Source: Rodentibacter caecimuris (lineage in GTDB: Bacteria > Pseudomonadota > Gammaproteobacteria > Enterobacterales > Pasteurellaceae). Taken from it: 64,000 bases of DNA. The stretch lies in assembly GCF_024622045.1 (NCBI RefSeq), contig NZ_JANKBP010000006.1, one strand, 5' to 3'. Shown here in pieces: positions 26,277 to 34,665 of this stretch. Positions within the stretch are counted from its first letter, which is position 1. Every line of letters starts with the position of its first letter. The translations under genes and the position numbers were made by a program. The notes under the pieces are model-generated. The model did no database searches. It was given only the letters and a program-made list of their open reading frames with translations, and was not told where the DNA came from.

Positions 26277-28473
26277 TGTTCACCCCATAATTACAAATAA
26301 AAACTTCTTGTGAAACACTTTCTTTTTCTTTGCGTTGATAATTACTATTAGCGTAGCTTTTTTCTAAATAATGAATTTTAAATTTATTTTCTTTAATCCA
26401 GTTGCTTAATAAGGTGTTTTCTTTGTTTTTAGAAATTAGTACATTGGATAGACCAAATTTAAAGCCTAAAGAATGTACTTTTTTTAAAAAGTCTAATAAA
26501 TCTGATTCATCTTTTTCTGTCCAATAATTATTCTCATTGTAACCTGCAGTAGTAATTAGATAAGGTGGATCGCAATAAATAAAAGTGTCTTTATCTAATG
26601 AATAAAAGTCAATTTCTCTAAAATCTTGAGATGTAAAATGCACATCACGATGCTTTAAGGCTTCGCTAAATAAGCGTAATTTACTTTTCATTTTTGAGTT
26701 AAAATCACGCTTGCCAACAGGTAAATTAAATTCATTATGACGATTAAAGCGAATTTGATTATTAAATGAAAATATAATTAATATATATAATAAGGCATAA
26801 TCAATTTTTTGATTTTTTACAGATTGATTAAAATCAGCACGCAATTTTAAAAATGCTTCTTTATTATATTTTGCAAGTCCTATACTACTTTCACATTGAT
26901 AGTAAGCATAACCATATTTATCCGTTTGAGATAAAGAATATTGCTTGATAAGGCTTTCAATTTTATTCAGCAATAGTTCTGTATCCATTGATTTAATAAA
27001 TCTCATTAAACCAATCAATAATTGATTATTATCATTAAAAATGATTTTACTTGCTTGAGTATTGATACCTACATTACAACCACCAGCAAAGAGATCTAAA
27101 ATCTGATTGCTCTGTGGAAATAAGGGTTTTAATTGAGAAAGTAACTTGTACTTCCCACCAGTGTAATTTAAGGGACTAGCTATTTCTAAATAAGGTTTAT
27201 CTTCTTGATATACTTCACATAAAAATAACCGTTCTGTATTTTCTTGAATATCAGATTTTCCTGTTGAAAAACTTTTGTAATCTTGTTCAAAAACAGTAAC
27301 CTTACCTTTTTTCTTTAAAATTCTGAAAATATCATCATCAGAAATTTTAGCGTTTGAGCGATCATTTCCTTTGTTTGCCATATTATTGTAAGAAAGTAAA
27401 ATATACTTTGCTTTGGCTTTGTTTATTAACTCTTCAAAGGCTTTTGTAGCAGAACTCAAACAATAATCGCTTTTTAAGTGGCTACGATCCATTTTACGAG
27501 CCACTCCAATCACTTTAGGCTTCTTCCATTGAGCCACGTTTTCAAGCAAATGATAGGAATCACTATATTGACGAGAATTATAAGGAGGATCTAAATAAAG
27601 CAAATCACATTCAATTTTTGAGATAAGTTGATTAGCATCTTGATTATAAGATTGATTATTTTTATTTAGATTTTTTTCAGGCAAAATGACAGGTAAAATT
27701 AATTGTTTGGTAAAAGCGGTATTTTTACGATAAGCATCATAATGCCCTACGGTATTAGCAATTTTGTCCATACCATAAAGTAAAGATGTGATTAAAATAG
27801 CGTACTCTTTTTGATTAATTCTATTATTTAATTTTAAGATTTCAATATTTTCACGGATATAACCAATCTTACTACAATCATCAGCAGAGAAAAAAGTGTT
27901 AGAGAAATTTTCTCTCATATAATTATTTTCACTTGTCTGAATTTTATTAAACTTATCAATAAGATCAATAATTTTGCTTTCAGAATAATCTTCAGACAAA
28001 AACCAAGCTAAATGGCAAATATAGTTGCTAAATAAAAGATCATTAGTAATAATCATTTTATCTTGAAAAGCATGAGCCACTGCTCCTGTTCCACTAAAAA
28101 TATCTACAATAATATTGATGTTCTTACAATATTTTTCTACAGTATTTTTGATAAAGGATATTAAAGAAAACTTATTACCTAAATAACGGCGATTATTGAT
28201 TGTAGCTTGTTTTAAACCTTTTTCTGATAATAATTTTTCAATGTCTGAAATTTCTTGTGCGGGTTCAATATCTAAGTTAAGTTTGATTTGTTCCATGAGA
28301 TTGATATCCCAATGGATACGACCTGTTTTGCTTGTTTTCACTGGGATTTGCTTTTCTTTAACGATCTTGTAGAGATAGGATTTTGAGATGCCAAGCTCTT
28401 GTGTTACTCGGTTTACTGATAAGTTTTCCATAAAATTGCCACAAAAATTGAAATTTGTGGACGATTGTAACAT
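26266..28473 (-). CDS. Fused double N6-adenine DNA methyltransferase with N-terminal HTH
   Basis: In this 735-residue protein, residues 17-60 form an excisionase/MerR-like HTH (VTQELGISKSYLYKIVKEKQIP). Two D12-class methyltransferase domains follow. The first has the AdoMet motif DIFSGTG (124-130) and DPPY (295-298). The second has DLFAGGCNVG (460-469) and DPPY (635-638). A two-domain enzyme fits a type IIS site whose two strands differ, as in M.FokI. The start at 28473 is used here; the ATG at 28431 (MENLSVNRV) is equally possible, and neither has a strong ribosome site. Confidence 0.88.
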   Translation of the reverse strand: MLQSSTNFNFCGNFMENLSVNRVTQELGISKSYLYKIVKEKQIPVKTSKTGRIHWDINLMEQIKLNLDIEPAQEISDIEKLLSEKGLKQATINNRRYLGNKFSLISFIKNTVEKYCKNINIIVDIFSGTGAVAHAFQDKMIITNDLLFSNYICHLAWFLSEDYSESKIIDLIDKFNKIQTSENNYMRENFSNTFFSADDCSKIGYIRENIEILKLNNRINQKEYAILITSLLYGMDKIANTVGHYDAYRKNTAFTKQLILPVILPEKNLNKNNQSYNQDANQLISKIECDLLYLDPPYNSRQYSDSYHLLENVAQWKKPKVIGVARKMDRSHLKSDYCLSSATKAFEELINKAKAKYILLSYNNMANKGNDRSNAKISDDDIFRILKKKGKVTVFEQDYKSFSTGKSDIQENTERLFLCEVYQEDKPYLEIASPLNYTGGKYKLLSQLKPLFPQSNQILDLFAGGCNVGINTQASKIIFNDNNQLLIGLMRFIKSMDTELLLNKIESLIKQYSLSQTDKYGYAYYQCESSIGLAKYNKEAFLKLRADFNQSVKNQKIDYALLYILIIFSFNNQIRFNRHNEFNLPVGKRDFNSKMKSKLRLFSEALKHRDVHFTSQDFREIDFYSLDKDTFIYCDPPYLITTAGYNENNYWTEKDESDLLDFLKKVHSLGFKFGLSNVLISKNKENTLLSNWIKENKFKIHYLEKSYANSNYQRKEKESVSQEVFICNYGVNNDY
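28439..28460. promoter_or_regulatory. Inverted repeat at the methyltransferase start
   Basis: CCACAAA (28439-28445) and TTTGTGG (28454-28460) form a 7-bp dyad with an 8-nt spacer. It falls between the two candidate start codons of the methyltransferase gene. It could be an operator for the HTH domain of the methyltransferase or an RNA hairpin hiding the downstream start. Confidence 0.4.
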
Positions 28474-28502
28474 AGTAATGGCTATTTATTCACTTTTAAC
28501 TA

Positions 28503-28764
28503 TTATTTTTTGATGCTAAAAGCATCATTAATAATTTCAAGGACGACACACATTACCCTACCGCCCTGCACTACAATGCAAGAGATTTCTTGTATTAAGA
28601 CAGCAACTTGTTTTGCATGGCAATGTATGTTTTTCTTTAATAACAATAATTTTTCGTCTAACTCAAGCCTTAATAATCGTTTTTCCACAAAAAATCCCCA
28701 TTGAGTTAAAATTTAAATGGGAATTTTAAGACTTTTAATCGGTTAAATCTTTGTGGAACTGCTA
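28503..28764 (-). mobile_element. Decayed insertion sequence, right flank of restriction island
   Basis: Positions 28690-28764 match 23573-23647 in inverted orientation at about 69 of 75 positions by eye. Beyond this end, running inward on the minus strand from GTG 28688, is a 61-codon frame starting MEKRLLRLELDEK. It resembles the start of the left transposase copy and may cover its zinc-binding N-terminus (IHCHAKQ, MCVVLEIINDAF). It is a truncated and decayed fragment. No other gene is seen in the 28474-28813 gap. Confidence 0.62.
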
Positions 28765-28782
28765 CGTAATACCGCAAAATAC

Positions 28783-28814
28783 AAAAAGTGCGGTCATTTT
28801 TAACCGCACTTTTT
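28783..28814. terminator. Uptake-signal hairpin after folA
   Basis: AAAAAGTGCGGT and ACCGCACTTTTT form a perfect 12-bp stem ending at the folA stop codon. It carries two inverted uptake signals. Confidence 0.78.
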
Positions 28815-29296
28815 TACTTTCTACTTAAAATCAAAAACCGGCAATCATAAGGATTGTTTTCGTCTTTTTCTCGATATTCTTCAAATTCAATGTGCCATTC
28901 ATTCCAATTTAATTCAGGGAAAAAGGTATCGCCCTCAATTTCCGCTTGAATTTGGGTTAAATAGAGTTTATCTGCTTGGGGTAAATATTGCTTAAACAGT
29001 TCACCGCCGCCAATTAGCATAATTTCCTCAGAATCTCTGACAAAATCAACCGCACTTTCAAGGCTGTTTTTCCAGATGACACCCGCCTGTTCAAACGGTT
29101 TGCGCGAAAGCACAATATTCACCCGTTTAGGGAGAGGGCGACCAATACTCTCAAAGGTTTTGCGCCCCATAATGACCGGTTTCCCTGTGGTATTTTTTCT
29201 AAACCAAGCAAGGTCAGCCGGCAGATGCCAAGGCATTTGGTTATCTTTGCCGATTACATGGTTAAGGGTTGTTGCGATAATTAAACTGAACGTCAT
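28814..29296 (-). CDS. folA: Dihydrofolate reductase
   Basis: This 160-residue enzyme reduces dihydrofolate with NADPH. Diagnostic parts are SLIIATTLNHVIGKDNQMPW, the DLAWFRKNT helix, PVIMGRKTFESIGRPLP and MLIGGGELF. The ATG at 29296 is preceded by AAGGAG. The upstream start at 29332 would add 12 residues not found in the family. It is divergent from proB. Confidence 0.95.
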   Translation of the reverse strand: MTFSLIIATTLNHVIGKDNQMPWHLPADLAWFRKNTTGKPVIMGRKTFESIGRPLPKRVNIVLSRKPFEQAGVIWKNSLESAVDFVRDSEEIMLIGGGELFKQYLPQADKLYLTQIQAEIEGDTFFPELNWNEWHIEFEEYREKDENNPYDCRFLILSRK

Positions 29297-29415
29297 AAAA
29301 GCTCCTTGTTGAATTGCTGAGCAATATATCATAGCACAATATAAATTTAATGCTTTTTAATGAGTTTAGTGCTAACGTATGCGGCATTTTTTGATAATTA
29401 AAAAGGGTTAATAAA

Positions 29416-30516
29416 ATGAATAAAACCATTGTTGTGAAGTTCGGTACCAGCACCTTAACCCAAGGTTCACCCAAATTAAATTCACCGCATATGATGGAAA
29501 TTGTGCGACAAATTGCACAACTTCATCATGAGGGTTTTCGTATTGTGATTGTTACCTCCGGTGCTATTGCCGCAGGTCGCCATTATTTGAACCATCCGCA
29601 ATTACCGCCAACCATAGCATCGAAACAATTACTTGCCGCTGTGGGGCAAAGCCAGCTTATTCAAGCGTGGGAAAAATTGTTTGCGATTTATGATATTCAT
29701 ATCGGTCAAATTTTACTGACTCGTGCAGATATTGAAGATCGCGAGCGTTTTCTTAATGCGCGGGATACTTTGCACGCATTGCTAGATAACCGAATTATTC
29801 CCGTGATTAACGAAAACGATGCGGTGGCAACCGCTGAAATTAAAGTCGGGGATAACGATAATTTGTCTGCGCTGGTGGCGATTTTAGTGCAAGCGGAACA
29901 GCTTTATTTATTAACGGATCAACAAGGTTTATTTGATAGCGATCCGCGTAAAAATCCTAATGCAAAACTCATTCCGGTGGTGGATAAAATCACCGATCAT
30001 ATTCGTTCGATAGCCGGCGGCAGCGGTACGAATCTTGGTACGGGAGGGATGAGTACGAAAATCATCGCGGCAGATGTGGCAACACGTTCCGGCATTGAAA
30101 CAATTATTGCGCCGGGTAACCGCTCAAATGTGATTGTGGATTTGGCACACGAACAGGATATTGGCACGAAGTTTACCGCCCATCATACCGATCGCTTGGA
30201 AAGTCGTAAGCAATGGTTATTTGCCGCACCTTCAGCCGGTGTGATTACTATTGATGAAGGGGCGGAACAGGCGATGCTGGTTCAAAATAAATCCCTTTTA
30301 CCGGCGGGGATTGTTGCTGTGGAGGGGCGTTTTTCCCGTGGTGAAGTCGTGAAAATCCGCAATCAGGCGGGCAAAGACATTGCGCTCGGCATGCCACGTT
30401 ATAACAATGAGGCTTTGTTACGCATTATGGGAAAAAAATCGCAAGATATTGAAGCGATTTTGGGCTATGAATATGGCGCAGTTGCGCTTCACCGTGATGA
30501 TATGATTATTTTATAA
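29416..30516 (+). CDS. proB: Glutamate 5-kinase
   Basis: This 366-residue protein has an amino-acid kinase domain (VVKFGTSTLT, VTSGAIAAGR, INENDAVAT, GSGTNLGTGGMSTKI) and a C-terminal PUA domain (about 275-366, AGVITIDEGAEQAM, LPAGIVAVEGRF). It catalyses the first step of proline synthesis. proA is not adjacent here. Confidence 0.95.
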   Translation: MNKTIVVKFGTSTLTQGSPKLNSPHMMEIVRQIAQLHHEGFRIVIVTSGAIAAGRHYLNHPQLPPTIASKQLLAAVGQSQLIQAWEKLFAIYDIHIGQILLTRADIEDRERFLNARDTLHALLDNRIIPVINENDAVATAEIKVGDNDNLSALVAILVQAEQLYLLTDQQGLFDSDPRKNPNAKLIPVVDKITDHIRSIAGGSGTNLGTGGMSTKIIAADVATRSGIETIIAPGNRSNVIVDLAHEQDIGTKFTAHHTDRLESRKQWLFAAPSAGVITIDEGAEQAMLVQNKSLLPAGIVAVEGRFSRGEVVKIRNQAGKDIALGMPRYNNEALLRIMGKKSQDIEAILGYEYGAVALHRDDMIIL

Positions 30517-30527
30517 AGGATGTAGTT

Positions 30528-30872
30528 GTGAAAAAAGTGTTTATTTTTAGTTTTTTATGTGGTTTTTTTACGTTAAATGTGTCGGCAGATAGTGGTGTCG
30601 GGCGTTCTCCCTTTTATGTGAATGCCTCAACAAAACGCCTAAATACGGCTGATTGTAATGATGTCGATGATTGGTACTTGGATGGTTTTAGAGTGGGAAA
30701 AACGTTCAGCACCTATCAACAAAGTTTATTGCAGCAGCGTATTAGTTACTGCCAACAGTACGGTGGCGTTTCTAATGGGTTGAAATCTGCATGGATGCAG
30801 GGCTACAAAAAAGGTGCGCCGGTTCAGAAAAAACAAGGGAAGAAAAAACGAAAAAAACAAGCTCGAGTTTAG
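30528..30872 (+). CDS. Small exported protein, paralogue of the next gene
   Basis: This 114-residue protein has a GTG start at 30528 behind AAAGGATG and an N-terminal signal peptide (MKKVFIFSFLCGFFTLNVSA) without a lipobox. The core CNDVDDWYLDGFRVGK...RISYCQQYG...AWMQGYKKG is shared with the following gene and resembles small periplasmic DUF2799-like proteins, with two cysteines likely disulfide-bonded. It ends in a strongly basic Lys/Arg tail. It sits 11 nt after proB. Function unknown. Confidence 0.72.
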   Translation: MKKVFIFSFLCGFFTLNVSADSGVGRSPFYVNASTKRLNTADCNDVDDWYLDGFRVGKTFSTYQQSLLQQRISYCQQYGGVSNGLKSAWMQGYKKGAPVQKKQGKKKRKKQARV

Positions 30873-30877
30873 TCTTC

Positions 30878-30917
30878 AAGTGCGGTCAGAAAATCACATA
30901 AATTTTTGACCGCACTT
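30878..30917. terminator. Uptake-signal hairpin between the paralogous small genes
   Basis: AAGTGCGGTCA and TGACCGCACTT form an 11-bp stem with an 18-nt loop and a following T-rich stretch. Confidence 0.65.
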
Positions 30918-30966
30918 TTCTTTTAAAATTGTTGTCCTCAATTTGCGTTTTTATTTAAGGAAGTAA

Positions 30967-31263
30967 ATGATGAAAAAATTAATGCTCGCGTCGATGATTT
31001 TAGCTTTATCCGCTTGTGGGCAACATTCCACACGTTCGCCTATTTCAGTCAATCAATATGAAAAGCGCCTTAACACCATTGTTTGTCATGATGTGGATGA
31101 TTGGTATTTGGATGGCTATCGTGTGGGAAAGGATTATGCCAAATACAGTCAAAGCCAATTAAATCAACGTATTCAATATTGTGACGGGATGACAAGTACG
31201 CAACGTAGCGCATGGTTTGACGGATTTAGTTCGGGTAATGGGGGACGCAACAGATACCGTTAA
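30967..31263 (+). CDS. Small lipoprotein, paralogue of the preceding gene
   Basis: This 98-residue protein's signal peptide ends in LSAC, a good lipobox, so the product should be lipid-anchored. The mature part repeats the motif CHDVDDWYLDGYRVGK...RIQYCDG...AWFDGFSSG seen in the 30528 gene. The pair therefore arose by tandem duplication, with one copy exported as soluble protein and one as lipoprotein. Two adjacent ATGs (30967, 30970) follow AAGGAAG. Function unknown. Confidence 0.75.
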   Translation: MMKKLMLASMILALSACGQHSTRSPISVNQYEKRLNTIVCHDVDDWYLDGYRVGKDYAKYSQSQLNQRIQYCDGMTSTQRSAWFDGFSSGNGGRNRYR

Positions 31264-31277
31264 AAAGACGAAGAATA

Positions 31278-31309
31278 AAAAAGTGCGGTGAATTTCAACC
31301 GCACTTTTT
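31278..31309. terminator. Bidirectional uptake-signal terminator
   Basis: AAAAAGTGCGGT and ACCGCACTTTTT form a perfect stem with an 8-nt loop between convergent genes (the lipoprotein gene and fklB). Confidence 0.8.
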
Positions 31310-31328
31310 ATCTTTTTGTTATTGAGAA

Positions 31329-31952
31329 TTAAAGAATATCCAATAATTCCACTTCAAATACAAGGGTAGAGAATGGTGGAATAGAAGCACCTGCGCCCCG
31401 TTCACCGTAGGCTAATTCGTGTGGAATGGTGAGTTTCCATTTAGATCCTACCGGCATCATTTGTAATGCTTCTACCCAGCCGCGAATCACACCATTTACC
31501 GGAAATTCCGCAGGCTGACCGCGTGATACCGAACTATCAAACACGGTTCCGTTTGGTAATGTACCGGTATAGTGAACGCGAACTTTATCGGTTGCTGATG
31601 GCTTTGCGCCCGTACCTTCCGTGATGATTTCATATTGAAGTCCGCTGTCGGTAACGGTTACACCGGATTTTTTTGCATTTTCCGCTAAAAAGGCTTTCCC
31701 TTCTTCTTCAATGGCTTTGAATTGAGATTGTTGCGCTTCTGCCGCTTGTTGCTGAAGTTGTTGCACGGAAAGCATTAAATCATTAATGTCTAAGGCGGGT
31801 TGATTGTGATTTAACGCATCGAAAATGCCTTTTGCGAGAGCTTCTACGGTAATATCCATTTGGCTTTCGAGTAATTGCTGACCGATTTGTAAACCAATAC
31901 CGTAGCTGCCTTTTTCAGAAAGATTTTCTAATTTAATTTGTTCAAAATTCAT
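31329..31952 (-). CDS. fklB: FKBP-type peptidyl-prolyl isomerase FklB
   Basis: This 207-residue protein has the FklB (FKBP22) layout: a helical N-terminal dimerisation domain (1-110) and a C-terminal FKBP domain (VRVHYTGTLPNGTVFDSS, FPVNGVIRGWVEALQMMPVG, IPHELAYGERGAG). It lacks a signal peptide, which separates it from periplasmic FkpA. Cytoplasmic protein folding. It lies 21 nt after psd. Confidence 0.9.
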   Translation of the reverse strand: MNFEQIKLENLSEKGSYGIGLQIGQQLLESQMDITVEALAKGIFDALNHNQPALDINDLMLSVQQLQQQAAEAQQSQFKAIEEEGKAFLAENAKKSGVTVTDSGLQYEIITEGTGAKPSATDKVRVHYTGTLPNGTVFDSSVSRGQPAEFPVNGVIRGWVEALQMMPVGSKWKLTIPHELAYGERGAGASIPPFSTLVFEVELLDIL

Positions 31953-31973
31953 GTGTTTTCCTTTAGTTAAAAA

Positions 31974-32843
31974 TTAATTTTTATATGCCAAAATTTCACC
32001 CATGCGCACCGGCTCGCCCGCAGTGAGGTGAGAGGCTAAATGCACTTGATTTTCTTGGAATAAATTGATGACGGTCGAGCCGAGTTGGAACCAGCCCATT
32101 TCTTGACCTTTGGTAAATTTCACCGCACTTTCACCTTCATAAGTCCAAGTTTTCACTTCATTGTGACGTGGCGGATTAATTATTCCCGCCCACGTTGTGC
32201 CGATACTGGCGGTAATGGTTGCACCCACGAGGATTTGCACCATTGTGCCGAATGTCGTATCAAAAACACAAATAAGGCGCTCGTTACGGGCGAATAAATT
32301 TGGTACGTGTCGGGCTAAAAACGGATTCACTGAAAATAAATCGCCCGGTACGTAAATCATTTTACGAAGCGTCGCATCACAGGGCATATGTACACGGTGA
32401 TAATCACGAGGTGAGAGGTAAGTGGTGGCAAACTCCCCGTTTTTAAAGGTTTCGACCAATTCTTTATCCTCTGCTAAGAGATCTTCTAAACGAAAAAAAT
32501 GGCCTTTTGCCTGCAATAAAAGGTTGTCATCAATATGACCGCATTCGCTAATATGACCGTCTGCCGGTAGGCAAAGTGCGGTCGGATTTTGATTAATTGG
32601 GCGACTGTTGTTTTTTAGCGGACGAATAAAAAATTCGTTAAAACTGGTGTATTCATTGAATTGTTCTTTTTGTGCAATGCTCATATCAATGTTGTATTTT
32701 TTGGCAAAGGCTTTAATGGCAAGATGTGTCACGGCTCCCCATTTTTGCTTTGCAAACCACCCGGCAAATCGGGTTAAATAGAGTTGAGGCATCACATATT
32801 GAAAAGCGATTTTCAGGCGTTGCCAGTAAGAAATTGAGTTCAT
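31974..32843 (-). CDS. psd: Phosphatidylserine decarboxylase proenzyme
   Basis: This 289-residue inner-membrane-associated enzyme makes phosphatidylethanolamine. The LGST self-cleavage motif is present with Gly255-Ser256, which would give the beta chain and a pyruvoyl-capped alpha chain. YLSPRDYHRVHMP holds the catalytic Asp/His region. It is divergent from tatA. Confidence 0.95.
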   Translation of the reverse strand: MNSISYWQRLKIAFQYVMPQLYLTRFAGWFAKQKWGAVTHLAIKAFAKKYNIDMSIAQKEQFNEYTSFNEFFIRPLKNNSRPINQNPTALCLPADGHISECGHIDDNLLLQAKGHFFRLEDLLAEDKELVETFKNGEFATTYLSPRDYHRVHMPCDATLRKMIYVPGDLFSVNPFLARHVPNLFARNERLICVFDTTFGTMVQILVGATITASIGTTWAGIINPPRHNEVKTWTYEGESAVKFTKGQEMGWFQLGSTVINLFQENQVHLASHLTAGEPVRMGEILAYKN

Positions 32844-33034
32844 ACTTGTTTTTCCTCATAAAAAATGAGGGGTGATTATAGCAATTTTTGTCGTTCTTCC
32901 AACTTTTAAATTTATAGAAAAAAACTACCGCACTTTGCGTTAGATCAGAAAATAATCCCCCTTAGCTATTGTTCAACGAAATCAAAAAGAGTATATTCAG
33001 CCCCAAATTTTCATTTTTAGAACGGAGTTTTATT

Positions 33035-33265
33035 ATGTTTGGTTTATCCCCTGCACAAATGATCATTTTATTAGTGGTGATTTTGTTGGTTTTCGGTACG
33101 AAAAAATTAAGAAATGCAGGCTCTGATCTTGGTGCTGCGGTAAAAGGTTTTAAAAAAGCGATGCAAGATGATGAGCCAAAAACCAAGGATGCAGAGTTTA
33201 AGTCTATTGATAACAATACTGAAGCTGCAAAAACTGAGACAGTAAAAGAAAAAGAACAGGTATAA
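33035..33265 (+). CDS. tatA: Sec-independent translocase protein TatA
   Basis: This 76-residue protein has one N-terminal membrane helix (LSPAQMIILLVVILLVFG), then an amphipathic helix beginning TKKLRNAGSDLG and an acidic tail. The ATG at 33035 follows CGGAG. The longer frame from 32969 is rejected because TatA begins directly before its membrane helix. First gene of tatABC. Confidence 0.94.
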   Translation: MFGLSPAQMIILLVVILLVFGTKKLRNAGSDLGAAVKGFKKAMQDDEPKTKDAEFKSIDNNTEAAKTETVKEKEQV

Positions 33266-33268
33266 CCC

Positions 33269-33820
33269 GTGTTTGATGTTGGTTTTTCCGAACTTGTTTT
33301 ATTAATGATCGTGGGGCTGGTTGTACTGGGGCCTAAGCGCTTGCCTGTGGCGATCAGAACTGTTATGGGCTGGGTAAAAACCATTCGCGGGCTAGCGGCT
33401 AATGTTCAAAATGAATTAAAACAAGAACTGAAATTACAAGAATTGCAGGATAGTATTAAGAAGGCGGAATCTTTGAATTTGCAAACGCTTTCTCCCGAGC
33501 TAAGTAAAACCGTTGAAGAGTTAAAAGTACAAGCGGATAAAATGCGTGCCGAACTGGAAAGTAAGGCGGCAGAGGCGGGGACAACGGTAGAAGAGCAAAT
33601 TAAAGAAATTAAAAGTGCGGCTGAAAATAGGGATAAATTTACGGAGTCGCCAATTCCTGAAGAAGAGCCTATGGAAAACCAAGAGGATGAAAAAACGGCG
33701 TCGAATTTGACCGCACTTGAGCCGCATGAGCAAGCGGAATTAACCGAACGCTTATCTGATTATTATCCGCCGGATGATATAGGTGTTGCGCCGCCAACAA
33801 AATTAAAATCCCAACCATAG
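33269..33820 (+). CDS. tatB: Sec-independent translocase protein TatB
   Basis: This 183-residue protein has a GTG start 3 nt after tatA. It begins FDVGFSELVLLMIVGLVVLGPKRLP, the TatB hallmark with a membrane helix and a Gly-Pro hinge. A long charged coiled coil and an acidic tail follow. It forms the twin-arginine receptor with TatC. Confidence 0.94.
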   Translation: MFDVGFSELVLLMIVGLVVLGPKRLPVAIRTVMGWVKTIRGLAANVQNELKQELKLQELQDSIKKAESLNLQTLSPELSKTVEELKVQADKMRAELESKAAEAGTTVEEQIKEIKSAAENRDKFTESPIPEEEPMENQEDEKTASNLTALEPHEQAELTERLSDYYPPDDIGVAPPTKLKSQP

Positions 33821-33829
33821 AGAGTTTTT

Positions 33830-34606
33830 ATGAGTCACGTGGATGAATCTCAACCCCTCATAACCCACCTTGTCGAATTAAGAAACCGCTTGCTACGTAG
33901 TGTGATTTGCGTGGTTTTGGTGTTTCTTGCCTTGGTGTATTTTTCAAACGATATTTATCATTTTGTCGCTGCGCCGCTAACAGCGGTGATGCCGAAAGGG
34001 GCAACAATGATTGCGACAAATATTCAAACACCGTTTTTCACACCGATTAAATTAACCGCAATTGTGGCGGTGTTTATTTCCGTTCCTTATTTGCTTTATC
34101 AAATTTGGGCGTTTGTTGCTCCCGCGTTATATCAGCATGAAAAACGAATGATTTACCCATTACTGTTTTCCAGCACGATTTTATTCTATTGCGGCGTTGC
34201 ATTTGCCTATTACGTGGTATTTCCGTTCGTATTTGGCTTTTTTACCCAAACTGCACCGGAAGGGGTTGCTATTGCTACGGATATTAGTAGCTATCTTGAT
34301 TTTGCTTTAGCATTATTCCTTGCTTTCGGTATATGTTTTGAAGTACCGGTTGCCATTATTTTGCTTTGCTGGACAGGCGTTACTACGGTGAAATCCCTTT
34401 CTGAAAAGCGCCCTTATGTTATCGTTGGGGCATTTTTTGTTGGGATGATTTTGACACCGCCCGATATCTTTTCACAGACTTTACTTGCCGTGCCGATGTG
34501 TTTATTGTTTGAACTCGGCTTATTAGTGGCACGTTTTTATCAACCGAAAGACAATGATGAAGAAAGTGCGGTTGAAAATTCGTCAGAATCTGAAAAATCA
34601 GAATAA
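33830..34606 (+). CDS. tatC: Sec-independent translocase protein TatC
   Basis: This 258-residue protein has six membrane helices. The N-terminal QPLITHLVELRNRLLRS matches the twin-arginine recognition segment, and the central PYLLYQIWAFVAPALYQHEKR is diagnostic. It lies 9 nt after tatB and completes the operon. Confidence 0.96.
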   Translation: MSHVDESQPLITHLVELRNRLLRSVICVVLVFLALVYFSNDIYHFVAAPLTAVMPKGATMIATNIQTPFFTPIKLTAIVAVFISVPYLLYQIWAFVAPALYQHEKRMIYPLLFSSTILFYCGVAFAYYVVFPFVFGFFTQTAPEGVAIATDISSYLDFALALFLAFGICFEVPVAIILLCWTGVTTVKSLSEKRPYVIVGAFFVGMILTPPDIFSQTLLAVPMCLLFELGLLVARFYQPKDNDEESAVENSSESEKSE

Positions 34607-34665
34607 TGAATGGGGGCATAGCCCCCCTTATTGTAATTAAGCAGCCAGATAATTAAGGATGAAAT

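Noticed and set aside
28510..28704. Plus-strand 64-codon frame
   Set aside because: It is antisense to the transposase fragment and shows no protein-like features.
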